A stretch of DNA of 64,000 nucleotides from Serratia symbiotica (GTDB lineage: Bacteria > Pseudomonadota > Gammaproteobacteria > Enterobacterales > Enterobacteriaceae). The notes under the pieces are model-generated. The model worked only from the letters and a program-made list of their open reading frames with translations. It made no database searches and was not told the DNA's origin. Each line of letters begins with the position of its first letter. Position 1 is the first letter of the stretch. Location: assembly GCA_011754105.1 (NCBI GenBank), contig JAAKDF010000004.1, positions 32,141-96,140 of the forward strand. Direction: 5' to 3'. Positions 20,979 through 31,959 of this stretch are shown here, piece after piece. A program made the position numbers and the translations under genes.

Positions 20979-23540
20979 ATGTCTATGGTTGACAGTAAGA
21001 ATCTAGATTCCCACACCCCAATGATGCAACAGTATCTTCGCCTAAAAGCACAGCATCCCGAAATTCTGCTGCTCTACCGCATGGGTGACTTCTACGAGTT
21101 GTTCTATGACGACGCCAAACGCGCATCGCAGTTGTTAGATATTTCTCTGACCAAGCGCGGAGCCTCGGCGGGTGACCCTATTCCGATGGCTGGCGTGCCA
21201 TACCATGCAGTAGAAAACTATCTGGCTAGGCTGGTGCAGCTAGGTGAATCTGTCGCTATCTGCGAGCAGATCGGCAATCCAGCCACTAGCAAAGGACCAG
21301 TCGAACGCAAAGTGGTTCGCATCGTCACCCCTGGTACCATTACTGATGAAGCGCTGCTGCAAGAGAGACAGGATAACCTGCTGGCGGCGATCTGGCAAGA
21401 TACTCGCGGTTTTGGCTACGCGACGCTGGACGTCAGTTCTGGCCGCTTCCGCATCGCCGAGCCGCAAGATAGTGAAATCATGGCAGCAGAGTTACAACGC
21501 ACTAACCCTGCAGAACTTCTCTATCCGGAAACCTTTGAACAGATAGAGCTGATCGAACAGCGTCACGGCCTGCGCCGCCGCCAACTTTGGGAATTTGAGC
21601 TGGAGACTGCGCGTCAGCAGCTCAATTTGCAGTTCGGTACCCGCGATTTGATCGGCTTCGGCGTTGAGCAGGCGCATCGGGCACTGCGCGCCGCTGGCTG
21701 TTTACTACAATATGTCAAAGATACCCAACGTACCTCACTGCCACATATTCGTAGCATCACTATGGAACGACAGCAGGACGGCATCATCATGGATGCTGCT
21801 ACACGTCGTAACCTAGAACTGACCCAAAACCTGTCCGGGGGTAGTGAAAATACACTAGCGGCAATCCTCGACCATACGATGACCCCCATGGGTAGCCGCA
21901 TGCTAAAGCGCTGGATGCACATGCCGACCCGCAACATCAACGTGTTGAACGATCGCCAACAGGCCATTGGCAAGCTGCAAGATCTATATAGCGATTTGCA
22001 ACCTTCGCTGCGGCAGGTTGGCGATCAGGAGCGTATCTTAGCGCGTCTGGCGCTACGTACCTCCCGTCCACGCGACCTGGCACGCATGCGCCACGCTTTC
22101 CAACAGTTGCCGGATATTCGCGCATTATTGCAAAATGTGGATACACCGCATGCGCAACAGTTACTATCGCAGGTTGGTCAATTCGATGCGTTGTTGGATC
22201 TGCTAGAACGCGCGATAGTCGAATCCCCACCAGTGCTGGTGCGTGATGGCGGTGTTATTGCCCCTGGCTACAATAGCGAACTGGACGAGTGGCGCGAACT
22301 AGCGGACGGTGCCAGCGACTATTTGGATCGACTGGAAATTCGCGAACGTAAAAAGTGGGGGCTTGATACTTTAAAGGTGGACTTCAATGGCGTGTACGGC
22401 TATTACATTCAGGTCAGCCGTGGACAAAGCCATCTGGTACCAATCCATTATGTGCGCCGTCAGACGCTAAAAAACGCTGAGCGCTATATCATTCCTGAAC
22501 TAAAAGAATATGAAGACAAGATCCTGACTTCAAAAGGCAAGACTCTGGCGATCGAAAAAAACTTGTACGAAGAGCTGTTCGATATACTGCTGCCACATCT
22601 GGCGGAGTTGCAGCAAAGCGCTGCTGCACTGGCCGAACTAGACGTGCTGACCAACCTGGCCGAACGCGCCGATACTCTACACTATGCTTGCCCCACGATG
22701 AGCGAACAACCGGGGCTTCATATCACTGAAGGACGCCACCCGGTGTTGGAACAGGTGCTGAGCGAACCTTTTATCTCCAACCCGCTTTCAATGTCACCAA
22801 CACGCCGCATGCTGATCATAACTGGCCCCAACATGGGCGGAAAAAGCACCTATATGCGCCAAACAGCATTGATGGTCCTGATGGCGCACATTGGTAGCTA
22901 TGTGCCAGCCACTAAAGCCCATATCGGCCCAGTGGATCGCATATTTACCCGCGTTGGTGCCGCAGATGATTTAGCCTCAGGTCGTTCTACCTTTATGGTA
23001 GAAATGACCGAAACTGCCAATGTCCTGCACAATGCCACCCAGCACAGCCTGGTGCTAATGGATGAAATTGGCCGTGGCACCTCTACCTACGATGGTCTAT
23101 CGCTGGCCTGGGCGTGCGCTGAAAACCTGGCTAACCGAGTCAAAGCCATGACGCTGTTCGCTACCCACTACTTCGAGCTGACCACCTTGCCAGAGAAAAT
23201 GGAAGGCGTGGTCAACGTACATCTGGATGCGCTAGAGCACGGGGACACCATCGCCTTTATGCACAGCGTGCAATACGGTGCAGCGAGCAAGAGTTACGGC
23301 TTGGCGGTTGCAGCACTGGCAGGTGTACCGCGCGATGTCATCAAACGCGCCCGTCAAAAACTGCGTGAATTAGAGTCTCTCTCCAACCACACCGCCGCTA
23401 GCACCGTTGATGCAACTCAGATAACGTTTTTGGCTGAGGAAACCTCATCCGCAGTGGCGGCGCTGGGGGCATTAAACCCAGATTCACTATCGCCGCGTCA
23501 GGCGCTAGAGTGGCTTTATAAGTTGAAAAATATGATGTGA
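20979..23540 (+). CDS. mutS: DNA mismatch repair protein MutS
   Basis: MutS recognises mismatches and recruits MutL. The 853 residues equal the E. coli length. Features in order: mismatch-binding [11 protein letters not shown] (Phe38 and Glu40 of the F-x-E motif), connector and lever domains, clamp, then the ATPase with [13 protein letters not shown] near residue 615, [30 protein letters not shown] and FATHYFELT. One oddity is [16 protein letters not shown], where E. coli has Asp instead of Tyr in the conserved ABC segment. It is convergent with dead rpoS. The frame is complete, so mismatch repair may still work at this step. Confidence 0.96.
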   Translation: MSMVDSKNLDSHTPMMQQYLRLKAQHPEILLLYRMGDFYELFYDDAKRASQLLDISLTKRGASAGDPIPMAGVPYHAVENYLARLVQLGESVAICEQIGNPATSKGPVERKVVRIVTPGTITDEALLQERQDNLLAAIWQDTRGFGYATLDVSSGRFRIAEPQDSEIMAAELQRTNPAELLYPETFEQIELIEQRHGLRRRQLWEFELETARQQLNLQFGTRDLIGFGVEQAHRALRAAGCLLQYVKDTQRTSLPHIRSITMERQQDGIIMDAATRRNLELTQNLSGGSENTLAAILDHTMTPMGSRMLKRWMHMPTRNINVLNDRQQAIGKLQDLYSDLQPSLRQVGDQERILARLALRTSRPRDLARMRHAFQQLPDIRALLQNVDTPHAQQLLSQVGQFDALLDLLERAIVESPPVLVRDGGVIAPGYNSELDEWRELADGASDYLDRLEIRERKKWGLDTLKVDFNGVYGYYIQVSRGQSHLVPIHYVRRQTLKNAERYIIPELKEYEDKILTSKGKTLAIEKNLYEELFDILLPHLAELQQSAAALAELDVLTNLAERADTLHYACPTMSEQPGLHITEGRHPVLEQVLSEPFISNPLSMSPTRRMLIITGPNMGGKSTYMRQTALMVLMAHIGSYVPATKAHIGPVDRIFTRVGAADDLASGRSTFMVEMTETANVLHNATQHSLVLMDEIGRGTSTYDGLSLAWACAENLANRVKAMTLFATHYFELTTLPEKMEGVVNVHLDALEHGDTIAFMHSVQYGAASKSYGLAVAALAGVPRDVIKRARQKLRELESLSNHTAASTVDATQITFLAEETSSAVAALGALNPDSLSPRQALEWLYKLKNMM

Positions 23541-23562
23541 TCCGTCATGGGTCGTAGACATA

Positions 23563-23596
23563 AAAACGGTGACTGTCATGCTCACCGTTTTTTATT
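23563..23596 (+). terminator. Rho-independent terminator after mutS
   Basis: AAAACGGTGA pairs with TCACCGTTTT around a 9-base loop and is followed by TTTATTT, 22 bases beyond the mutS stop. Confidence 0.85.
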
Positions 23597-23621
23597 TGCT
23601 AGGGTCAATTATTTTCGTTCG

Positions 23622-24578
23622 TTATTCTCGGAATAACGCCTCACAATGCTAAGCCCCTGTTTCTGTAAAATTTCGCGCAGGATGCACAACGCGGCGCTGC
23701 CTTTCAACCTGCATTTAATGTACACGTTCACTTGTCAGACCAATCTACCGGACCTACATCTTCTAACTTTGCCGATTCGTAGCTTAGCAGGCTCCAAAAC
23801 GCCGAGCCAGCACTTCCCGCTGTTTGGCATTTAGCTCAAACAACCACTTGATGATGCTCTGTTTTATATCATCATCTTGCGTGGAGCTGCGTTGACTTCA
23901 GGTTCTTTGTCTTTCCCGTCGGCCAGAATATCTAGCAGCGACTGGTTTGTCGAGGCTTCGCAATCTCTTTAGCGCTCGGTTTATGATCCAGTTTGTAAGA
24001 AAGTTCGCGCGCGTTGCGCAGGTAGACATTAAGCTCTTTGACTATATGGATAGTCAGGCGGATAATACGCGTGTGGTTTACAATGGCGCGTTTAATCTTT
24101 TGACGTATCCACCAGTTTACGCAGGTTGAGAAACGGAAACCGCGTTCCTGGTCAAACTTTTCCACTGCGCAGATAAGACCAAGGTTACCTCGGTTACGCC
24201 TACCTTCTTCAATCATATCTAGCAGAGCCAGGCCACAGTTGCTGTAGCGGCGAGCAATTTTCACCACAAAACGAAGGTTGCTTTTTATCACAAGACGGCT
24301 GGATAGCTCATCACCGCTTAGAGCAAGCCGTGCAAAATAAACTTCTTCCTCTGCAGGAAGAATGGGGAAATAGCTAATTTCATCTAAATAAAGCTGTGTC
24401 GCATCCACTACACGCTAGGTAACGCTTTGATACAATCGCTCTCTTCTTCTACTAAATAACTCTCGCTGCTCTCTTCTTCTAACAGCGCTTTTTCATCAAA
24501 TGATTCAGCTTCAGTTCCATTTTGGTCAAAATACGTATCATCATGTAACTCGTTAACTAGTAGCGTATTTTGGCTCAT
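23622..24578 (-). pseudogene. rpoS: rpoS, decayed stationary-phase sigma factor
   Basis: The RpoS sequence is traceable from [14 protein letters not shown] at 24578 to the C-terminal ALFRE at 23622. A stop plus one-base shift occurs after residue 56, just before [16 protein letters not shown]. The longest open part (23932-24408) covers regions 1.2 to 3 ([54 protein letters not shown]). It carries a five-codon insertion (about 24190-24205) between EEG and NLGL, and Tyr is Cys in RFSTY. It then frameshifts and loses most of region 4. The general stress response must be absent unless another copy exists. Confidence 0.9.
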
Positions 24579-24594
24579 AAGTGCTCCTACCCGT

Positions 24595-24635
24595 GATACC
24601 GCGAGCAGAATACATTGTATTCTGCTCGCGGTATC
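24595..24635. repeat. 41-nt perfect palindrome in the rpoS leader
   Basis: Two perfect 20-base arms (GATACCGCGAGCAGAATACA and its exact complement) surround a single T. The palindrome ends 17 bases from the rpoS ATG, just upstream of the TAGGAG ribosome-binding site on the minus strand. No T run follows on either strand. It is far more perfect than a normal leader hairpin. Confidence 0.85.
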
Positions 24636-24639
24636 GCTG

Positions 24640-25410
24640 CGGAAGAAAATGCAGCTATTTTACGTATTTTTCTTTGTAACGAATTTTAAAATGCAAGCGT
24701 ATTGAGCTGATTCTGGCTCTACCCATGGTGGCTACTTTTTGCTCTGCTTTACTTCTTGTTGTTCTCGAACTAGCATTGTGTCGTTGTGAGCGTAGGCACT
24801 CAGGTAATCATTAAACATAATTATGATTACCTGGAAGGTCTCGACTACTTTATTATCCTACCTTCTGATAAGAAAAATTTATCAAAAATCTTACCCTCAG
24901 CCAACCATCTCCAACTGCTTACCGACGCGGTACTGCTTACAGGTAGAGCGGCTGCCGAGGCGATAACAGGAGACACTGCGCTCCCTACTGCTGTGGATAA
25001 TATATTTTGTTTATCCGAATCATTAGAATTCCCGTTAGTTGAGTAAGAATCAACCATTGCAGTTTGCATCTGGTTGCTGGATGGACGTTTAGGAACGTCC
25101 CCTTTGGTAGCATCGGTTGCTACCAGCATAGCATGCAACCGTCTCCGTTGACAAAATTATTATCAAGTTGAAGACTTTCAACTACATTCAGGCTGTAAGG
25201 TTCGGGAACATTATTACGCTGTGCCAAATCCCGAAAATCGTTACCAGTGATCCAGGCAATATAAAATAGTATATTACCGCTCTTAACTATATATGTATTA
25301 CCGCTGTAGCTCCCTTTAGGAATCGACTCGTAGCTGCGGTTGTAAAAAATGCGGCCAGCAGGACTATCCTGCTGGCCGCCGACATTACTAGATGCAGTGG
25401 CTCTATCCAA
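24640..25410 (-). pseudogene. nlpD: nlpD, decayed LysM/M23-type envelope lipoprotein
   Basis: The LysM part is readable within 25120-25380: [57 protein letters not shown]. After a frameshift comes the Ser/Thr-rich linker (24845-25138) and WRWLAEGKI. The peptidase-like domain follows in pieces: [36 protein letters not shown]. NlpD activates the amidase AmiC in E. coli and lies directly upstream of rpoS, as here. The N-terminal signal/lipobox region is missing or replaced near 25400. Confidence 0.8.
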
Positions 25411-25418
25411 GCTGCTGA

Positions 25419-25467
25419 TGGGGTCTGGTATCGATTTATACGAATGATAAATCGATACCAGACCCCA
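25419..25467. repeat. 49-nt near-continuous palindrome at the nlpD breakpoint
   Basis: Two perfect 21-base arms (left arm TGGGGTCTGGTATCGATTTA plus T) flank a 7-base loop. The palindrome sits where recognisable nlpD sequence ends and unrelated DNA begins, before the rodA tail. The length and perfection argue for recent formation. Confidence 0.85.
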
Positions 25468-25627
25468 ACTTAACATCATACACACCGCAATCCAGCATAA
25501 ATTCATCATTAGGATCCCCGTGTTTCCATTTATATCGTAGCCAAGCTTTAATTACTTTCTTAATTTCTGCGATATAAAGAAGTTCCCAGCCGATCCCTGA
25601 AATCCAAGTGACCTTCTGCCAAAACAT
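25436..25627 (-). other. unrecognised 63-codon open frame at the nlpD/rodA join
   Basis: An open frame reading MFWQKVTWISGIGWELLYIA, then a basic stretch ([16 protein letters not shown]). It has a plausible membrane-proximal helix and a charged tail, and it runs into the palindrome at 25419-25467. I do not recognise a family. It may be a fragment of a foreign gene caught at a rearrangement or a chance frame; no ribosome-binding site is clear. Confidence 0.25.
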
Positions 25628-25644
25628 TAAAACATGGCGCCAAT

Positions 25645-25830
25645 GCTAATCAAATTCTTTTCTTTTATGTATTTGTTAACATTGGTATTGTCAGCGGTAT
25701 TGTGCCTGTCGTTGGCGTACCTTTCCCTCTAGTCAGTTATGTTAGTTCAGCACTGCTTGTCTTTATGGCTGGCTTCGGCATTATTATGTCAATCCAAACG
25801 CATCGGAAAATGCTGTCTAAAAGTTTATAA
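25645..25830 (+). pseudogene. rodA: rodA (mrdB) 3' fragment
   Basis: About 60 codons match the C-terminus of RodA, the SEDS glycosyltransferase for rod-shape peptidoglycan: FYVFVNIGIVSGIVPVVGVP, FPLVSYVSSALLVFMAGFG, SIQTHRKMLSKSL. The normally invariant GG after SY is VS. Everything upstream is missing, replaced by nlpD-side sequence. The stop at 25828-25830 precedes rlpA by 10 bases, the mrdB-rlpA-dacA order of E. coli. Confidence 0.85.
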
Positions 25831-25840
25831 GAGGTGAGTA

Positions 25841-26763
25841 ATGCGTAAAGAATGGCTTTAGGCCAGTATTGTGGCGGTGCTGCTTTCTTCATGTACTGCC
25901 CCCGACTACGAAACAGCAGGCACCGCACCAGATCTACTTAGGTCTGGTGGTAGAAATCGGCAGCGTGGAGCAGCAATATGAGCCTTATAATCTCAACAAT
26001 ATATAGGATTATAAGAGTAATGGCGCAACTTACCGCATCATAAAATATGCGCAAAATTTCTCAGAAACTGGCATGGCAAGCGGCTATGGCGCAGAGTCTA
26101 ACGGCAGCAGCACTGCGCTGGGCGAACAGTTCGATCCCCGTTCCCTTACAGCAGCCAATCCGAGGCTACCAATTCTAAGTTAAGTGCGCATTACCAACCT
26201 GTCTAATACCCGTCAGTTATTAGTGCGCGTCAACGATCATAAGCCTTACAACAAATAGCGCATCATCGACCTCTAGAAAGCCGCCGCCGATCGCCTGAAC
26301 CTGACCAATAACACTAAGGTCAAGGTCGATTTTATTCGCGTTGCGCCAGACGGCACCATAAGCGGCCCTGGCACTACGATTGGGAAACAAAGCTATGCCC
26401 TACTGGAGCGTCCGGATTACGGCGCCAGCAGCATGGGTACGCCAGTGCAAATAAGCCCCACTCACCAAATGGTGCAGTGGTGCACTAGGGCGCTTATAGC
26501 GGTGGCCTGAACATCAGCAATAATGTATCAGGAAATAATAGCTATAGTGGTTTCTTCGGTGTACCTGGCACCATGCATGATGGCTACACAGAAACTGCCG
26601 TGGCCGCTGCCTCAACGGGTGATTATATTATTGTGGTTTGTGCAGCTTGGCTCGTTCAGTCAGGTGGTACAACTGCAACAGCGTTATTGTTGCCCCTTAG
26701 CATTAACTACGGCCAAACAAGATTGATAGGCGCTTATTTAGCTGAAAGATTTTCTTGTAGCTA
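25841..26763 (+). pseudogene. rlpA: rlpA, decayed septal-ring lytic transglycosylase lipoprotein
   Basis: It starts MRKEWL then a stop (TAG for Trp), followed by VAVLLSSCTAP, a lipobox. Further pieces match RlpA in several frames: YRIIKYAQNFSETGMASGYG, the GEQFDP segment, IRVTNLSNTRQLLVRVND, RIIDL and AAADRLNLTNNTKVKVDFIR, SYALLERPDYGASSMGTPVQ, and a SPOR-like C-terminus (VQLGSFSQVVQLQQRY). Intact RlpA cleaves naked glycan at septa and poles. Many stops; non-functional. Confidence 0.87.
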
Positions 26764-26960
26764 AAGTAGCTTTAAACCAGATGTGTTTAGTGATGAATGC
26801 TCAACGCAAATCAGAAATGTCGTTACCCCTATCTGAAGCCAGATAGTTTGATGCATTTGTCACTTACCCAGAAAATTTTGCTCTAAATGAGTAGATCGAT
26901 TGTTTTATAGCAGATGCAAAATATGTATATCAATTGCTATACAAGGAGAAAGAGCAAATA

Positions 26961-27225
26961 ATGAAATCTAATGTTCAGCTCAATATTCGGGTAAAAGATG
27001 CTCAGAGAGTACTGTACTGATCAATAAAGCAGCCGACATTCTACATAAATCGCGTACTGACTTTCTCCTCGAGATGGCCTGTCAGGATGCAAAAACGTGC
27101 TTCTTGATCGCCGGATATTAAATCTCAATGATGAACAGTACGAAGTTAATTTATCGATATGATAGATGCCCAAGTCACAGCGAATCCGGCACTGGGTGCA
27201 CTTCTGGCGAGAAAACTGCAGTGGA
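26961..27225 (+). pseudogene. antitoxin remnant (DUF1778, TacA-like)
   Basis: From ATG at 26961 the frame reads MKSNVQLNIRVKDAQRVL, then a stop, then INKAADILHKSRTDFLLEMA and a shifted ILDRRILNLNDEQYEVN-like piece and ARKLQW. This is the ribbon-helix-helix DUF1778 antitoxin pattern. It is followed immediately by a GNAT toxin remnant, the usual antitoxin-toxin order. Inactive. Confidence 0.72.
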
Positions 27226-27665
<440 letters not shown>

Positions 27666-27780
27666 CGCTTTTTCTCCGATTGTATAGTATTGTTTAATAC
27701 CTGAGCAAGCAACCTAGCGCTTGATTTTATCAAAGATATAATATCTACGGGCAGCATCTTTTTATTAGATCTCTGCTTAT

Positions 27781-27813
27781 ATAAATTTATATATAAATTT
27801 ATATATAAATTTA
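27781..27813. repeat. AT-only tandem repeat, 12-bp unit
   Basis: The unit ATAAATTTATAT occurs almost three times in a row. It lies about 130 bases upstream of dacA in a region without recognised genes (27666-27942). Such repeats vary by slippage. Confidence 0.75.
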
Positions 27814-27942
27814 ATGTCTTTTTAGGGGACATTACAGCTTTGGCGTCAACAGTCTAATGATGAATAATGCCTACTGGGATCTTATATGTTATAGTGATGA
27901 CTCATTTTTAACCTTAACATCACTGATATTGTAGTTCCGATC

Positions 27943-29154
27943 ATGAAACATGTAAATTATTTTCGCTTTATCAAGTGTATAGCACTCAGTACAGTTATCA
28001 CGATAAGCGCCGCTACTGTAGCGCATGCAGATGACGTTAATATCAAGACCCTGATCCCAGGTGTCCCACAAATCGATGCGGCAGCATATATCCTGATAGA
28101 TTACAATTCCGGCAAGGTGCTAGCTGAGATGAACGCCGATGCGCGCCGCGATCCAGCCAGCCTAACAAAAATGATGACCAGCTACGTTATTGGTCAAGCG
28201 CTGAAAGTCGGCAAGATCGGCCAGGAAGATCTTGCTACTGTGGGTCAAGATGCTTGGGCAACAGGGAATCATGTGTTCAAAGGTTCTTCGCTAATGTTTC
28301 TTATACCAGGCGATCGCGTATCAGTCGCCAAGCTGAGCCGTGGTATTAACATACAGTCCGGTAATGATGCCTGCGTGGCGATGGCCGACTATGTAGCTGG
28401 TAGTCAGGATGCGTTCGTTAATCTGATGAATACTTACGTTAACAAGCTTAGCCTACAGAATACCCACTTCCGGACGGTACATGGCCTGTATGCGCAGGGT
28501 CAGTACAGTTCGGCACGCGATATGGCGCTGATCGGCCAGGCACTAATCCGCGATGTACCAGACGAGTACGCAATTTATAAAGAAAAAGATTTTACTTTCA
28601 ACAACATCCGACAAATGAACCGTAACGGTCTACTGTGGGATACCAGCTTAAACGTTGATGGCATTAAAACCGGCCACACCGATGCAGCGGGATACAACCT
28701 AGTGGTTTCGGCCACTGCAGGCCAGATGCGTCTGATCTCCGCCATACTGGGTAGCCGTACCTACAAAGGCCGTGAAATAGAAAGCAAGAAATTGCTGACC
28801 TGGGGCTTTCGTTTATTCGAAACCGTCGCGCCATTAAAAGTCGGCAAAGAGTTCGCTTCTGAACGCGTGTGGTTTGGCAATGCCGATCGCGTCGATCTGG
28901 GTGTGGATAAAGACGTCTACCTGACAATCCCTCGTGGACACATGAAAGATCTGAAGGCCAGCTACGTGCTCAATACCCCAGAAATTCACGCGCCGTTGGC
29001 GAAGAACCAGGTTGTCGGTAACATCAACTTCCAACTGGATGGTAAAATCATCGAGCAACGCCCGCTGGTAGTGATGAACGAGGTAAAAGAAGGCGGCTTC
29101 TTTAGCCATATCGCTGACTGGGTCAAACTGATGTTCCATCGCTGGTTTAGATAA
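27943..29154 (+). CDS. dacA: D-alanyl-D-alanine carboxypeptidase (PBP5)
   Basis: DacA trims the terminal D-Ala of peptidoglycan pentapeptides at the periplasmic face. The 403 residues equal the E. coli length. A Sec signal peptide ends at about Ala29 (TVAHA-D). Catalytic motifs are present: SLTK (Ser73, Lys76), SGN in [13 protein letters not shown], and KTG in [12 protein letters not shown]. The C-terminal beta domain ends in an amphipathic anchor ([15 protein letters not shown]). It is the only intact gene of the old mrdA-mrdB-rlpA-dacA block visible here, so rod-shape trimming activity may be kept. Confidence 0.96.
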   Translation: MKHVNYFRFIKCIALSTVITISAATVAHADDVNIKTLIPGVPQIDAAAYILIDYNSGKVLAEMNADARRDPASLTKMMTSYVIGQALKVGKIGQEDLATVGQDAWATGNHVFKGSSLMFLIPGDRVSVAKLSRGINIQSGNDACVAMADYVAGSQDAFVNLMNTYVNKLSLQNTHFRTVHGLYAQGQYSSARDMALIGQALIRDVPDEYAIYKEKDFTFNNIRQMNRNGLLWDTSLNVDGIKTGHTDAAGYNLVVSATAGQMRLISAILGSRTYKGREIESKKLLTWGFRLFETVAPLKVGKEFASERVWFGNADRVDLGVDKDVYLTIPRGHMKDLKASYVLNTPEIHAPLAKNQVVGNINFQLDGKIIEQRPLVVMNEVKEGGFFSHIADWVKLMFHRWFR

Positions 29155-29397
29155 GAGGTAATAAGTGATCACCGTCAAAAATTTTGTAACATCTGTCACA
29201 AAATATGAAAGACATCCGAGCGAAAGTATAGCGCTTTAGAGCCTAATATAGTAGGCCCAACTGTTGCAGCCATGATTGCATAAACTGTACATTCATAATT
29301 GCCTTAAAGAGATTTTCTCTAGGGTCTTTCTGCTAGCGAGGTGGCTTTCTCATATGCTAAAAGCAGACTGATATCTTGAAGCTTGATGTCTTTTTGG

Positions 29398-30413
29398 GGC
29401 TTTATTGAATAAATCGGATTTAGAATAAAGAGTCCCCTGAATAGGCATCTTTCAGGCAATTCGTACAGTTTCTGGCATACCGGCCAGCGTTATCTTGTTT
29501 AATGCACAGATCATGGCCATAGCCTATGCAACTTGCAAATCATAATCTCGTAGCGACAGGTGACAACCAAATAGCTGTTTTACTCTGTACATCGCTATTT
29601 CAGCTATCTAACGTCGGTGGTAGCCTGTCATACTTTCACTTTGTGTGTTGTCTGCGGTAAGGCGCAGGTTTGCCACCGCTTCCTTTTGGTCTGCATAGTC
29701 TGCTGACCAAAAATGGGCTCCGCTTCTGGACGGTATTAACGCCATTATCTTCTTGCTCCTTAACTCATCATGACTCACTCGCCTATCGTAAGCACACATC
29801 CGCCGAGGCGACTTTAATTTTACGGTACATCTGGCGGAGGAGAACCTGGGAAGGCTTCTGTGTCGATGACATTGCTCAAAGAAAGGTCATCACAGATGAC
29901 CTCATTTGTTTCTGTATCTATAGCTAAATGCAGTTTTCGCCAGATCCGCCATTTCCCCTGACCGTTTTTTATAACTAGGTGCGCAATTTCATCTGGCGTT
30001 GGGGTTTTAAACGGGACATTGAAGGAGACGGATTTCGCTCGCTTAATGATTCAGGTGTAGTCCTGGCAGTTCAACGGCACTTGCATCAGTGAGAAAATGG
30101 AGTTGATGTAGCCCTGGAGGGAGCGAAATGTCAGGATGAAAATCCGTTTCAGCATCAAGACGCTGGTCATTGCCATATTGGAATAATGTTGTGGGCGACC
30201 AAGTAGAGAAGGTTTTTCCTCGCAGTACCAGGGGTGAATTGCCATTTTATCCACCCGGGAAGTTAGTGAACCCCGAGTGATAAGGGCGTTGTTGTAAGCC
30301 TTCCAGTTGGTGATCTTGAACTTTTGCTTGACCACGCCATGTCTGCTATTTTGATAGAAAGAGAGTTATCTGATCCTAGTGCCGGCCAAATGTTCGATTT
30401 ATTCAACAACCAC
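29398..30413 (-). mobile_element. IS5-family (IS903-like) element, copy A, inactive
   Basis: Both ends carry the terminal sequence GGCTTTATTGAATAAATC / GATTTATTCAACAACC in inverted orientation, giving about 1016 bp. The minus-strand transposase is readable as MVKQKFKITNWKAYNNALIT, RPQHYSNMAMTSVLMLKRIF and FRSLQGYINSIFSLM, then YDRRVSHDELRSKKIMALIP and later pieces matching IS903-type transposases. It is interrupted by frameshifts and stops. The copy separates dacA from the rsx cluster, genes that are not neighbours in related genomes. Confidence 0.88.
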
Positions 30414-30805
30414 GCTACAACTAATAGATAAAGCGGATTTCCTTGCATTAAACGTTTTAAAAAGGCCATTATGCTTTTAGGAGCCTTATCCACAACTACC
30501 CCTATAATATAAAACAACGTAACAGGTATTTATATCCTCTCCCACTTAGTAGCGCTTAGCGCGTAGCAACATTTCCCATGAATCCTTATTGGGTAGGCAA
30601 AATACTAGCGATATTTTCCTCATCAATAGCACCGGCTAGAGCTGATTTATAGGGTCTTTTCATTTATCTCAGGGAAGGCAACCCAACGGGTTATTATGAA
30701 AAATTTAGCTAGAATAAACCCAAAATTCCCTAACATTGCTATGGCATGTTGTCGTTGCGCTGCAGATTCCTGATAATTGGCGGCTTTTATTTTTTAGGTA
30801 TCGTA
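30414..30805. other. region between IS5 copy A and rsxA; nothing recognised
   Basis: About 390 bases. A short minus-strand frame (to 30517) runs into the IS end but matches nothing I know. In E. coli ydgK lies upstream of rsxA; no clear ydgK piece is visible. Confidence 0.35.
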
Positions 30806-31348
30806 ATGACAGAATACATGTTCCTGTTTATTAGTACCGTACTGGTGAACAACTTCTTCTTGGTAAAGTTTCTTGGCCTGTGTCCCTTCCTCGGCGTATC
30901 CAAGAATCTGGAAATCGCCATCTGCATGGGGATGGCCACCACCTTTGTTATGACTTTGGCATCCGTCAGCGCTTGGCTGATCAATACCTTTATTCTGTTT
31001 CCTCTGGATCTGGTGTATCTGCGCACGCTGTCGTTCATTCTGGTGATCGCAGTGGTGGTGCAATTTACCGAGATGGTGGTGCGTAAAATCAGTTCAGCAT
31101 TGTATCGCCTTCTGGGCATCTTCCTGCCGCTGATCACCACCAACTGCGCAGTGCTTGGCGTAGCACTGCTTAACGTCAACCTGGGCTATAACTTCCTACA
31201 GTCTGCGGTGTATGGCTTCAGCGCTGCCGCTGGATTTTCTCTGGTGATGGTTCTATTTGCTGCTATCCGGGAACACCTATCTGTTGCCGATGTGCCAGCA
31301 CCGTTTCGTGGTTCCTCAATCGCCCTGATTACTTCCGGGTTGCTGTAG
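30806..31348 (+). pseudogene. rsxA: rsxA (rnfA), C-terminally truncated by a TAG
   Basis: RsxA is an integral membrane subunit of the Rsx/Rnf electron-transport complex. From ATG 30806 the 180 codons match E. coli RsxA ([69 protein letters not shown]). A TAG at 31346-31348 falls where the protein normally continues; LAFMGFTGLIKS still follows in frame before the original stop at about 31387. The loss is the last 13 or so residues, part of the final helix. Function is doubtful given that the rest of the complex is broken. Confidence 0.85.
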
Positions 31349-31386
31349 CTGGCCTTTATGGGCTTTACCGGGCTGATAAAAAGCTA

Positions 31387-31959
31387 GTGAGCGCATTCTG
31401 AGTTGCTATTGCGGTGCTCAGTGCGCTCGGGTTGCTGTTCGGTCTGGCGCTGGGCTATGCCGCACGGCGCTTTGAGGTATCAGAAGATCCGGTATCCGAA
31501 CAGATCAATGATATTCTGCCGCAAAGCCAATGCGCACATTACGGATACCCTGGTTGCCGTCCCTATGCCGAGTCAGTGGTCAACGGTGAGATGATCAACA
31601 AGTGCGCTCCTGGCGGAGAGCTGGTGATGCTAAAACTGGCTGAATTGCTCAACGTAGAGCCACAGCCATTGGGTAGCGAAATTGACGCCGAACCAGTACG
31701 ACAAGTCGACTATATCGACGAAGCCAACTGTATCAGCTGTACTAAGTGCATTCAAGCCTGCCCGGTAGATGCCATTGTGGGGGCTACTCGTGCCATGCAC
31801 ACAGTTATTGCAGACCTCTGTACCGGTTGCGATCTGTGCGTTGCCCCCTTCCCTACTGATTGTATTGAAATGAAACCGATCACTACCACTCACGCTAACT
31901 GGAAGTTGGATATAAAGACCATCCCAGTGAAAGTGATTCATGTGGAGAGATATGTTTAA
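31387..31959 (+). pseudogene. rsxB: rsxB (rnfB), nonsense at codon 5 and loss of iron-sulfur cysteines
   Basis: The original frame starts GTG at 31387 and reads [26 protein letters not shown]; the TGA replaces the Trp codon of the family. A GTG at 31414 leaves 181 codons. Ferredoxin motifs are damaged: [12 protein letters not shown] has Tyr where the second cysteine of the first cluster should be, and [11 protein letters not shown] has Phe for a cysteine. [15 protein letters not shown] is intact. RsxB carries electrons through these [4Fe-4S] clusters, so the product would be impaired even if made. Confidence 0.85.

Noticed and set aside
27778..27813. possible CRISPR or iteron array from regular spacing
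   Set aside because: The repeat is a contiguous 12-bp AT tandem without spacers; no CRISPR-like repeat-spacer pattern occurs anywhere in the window.
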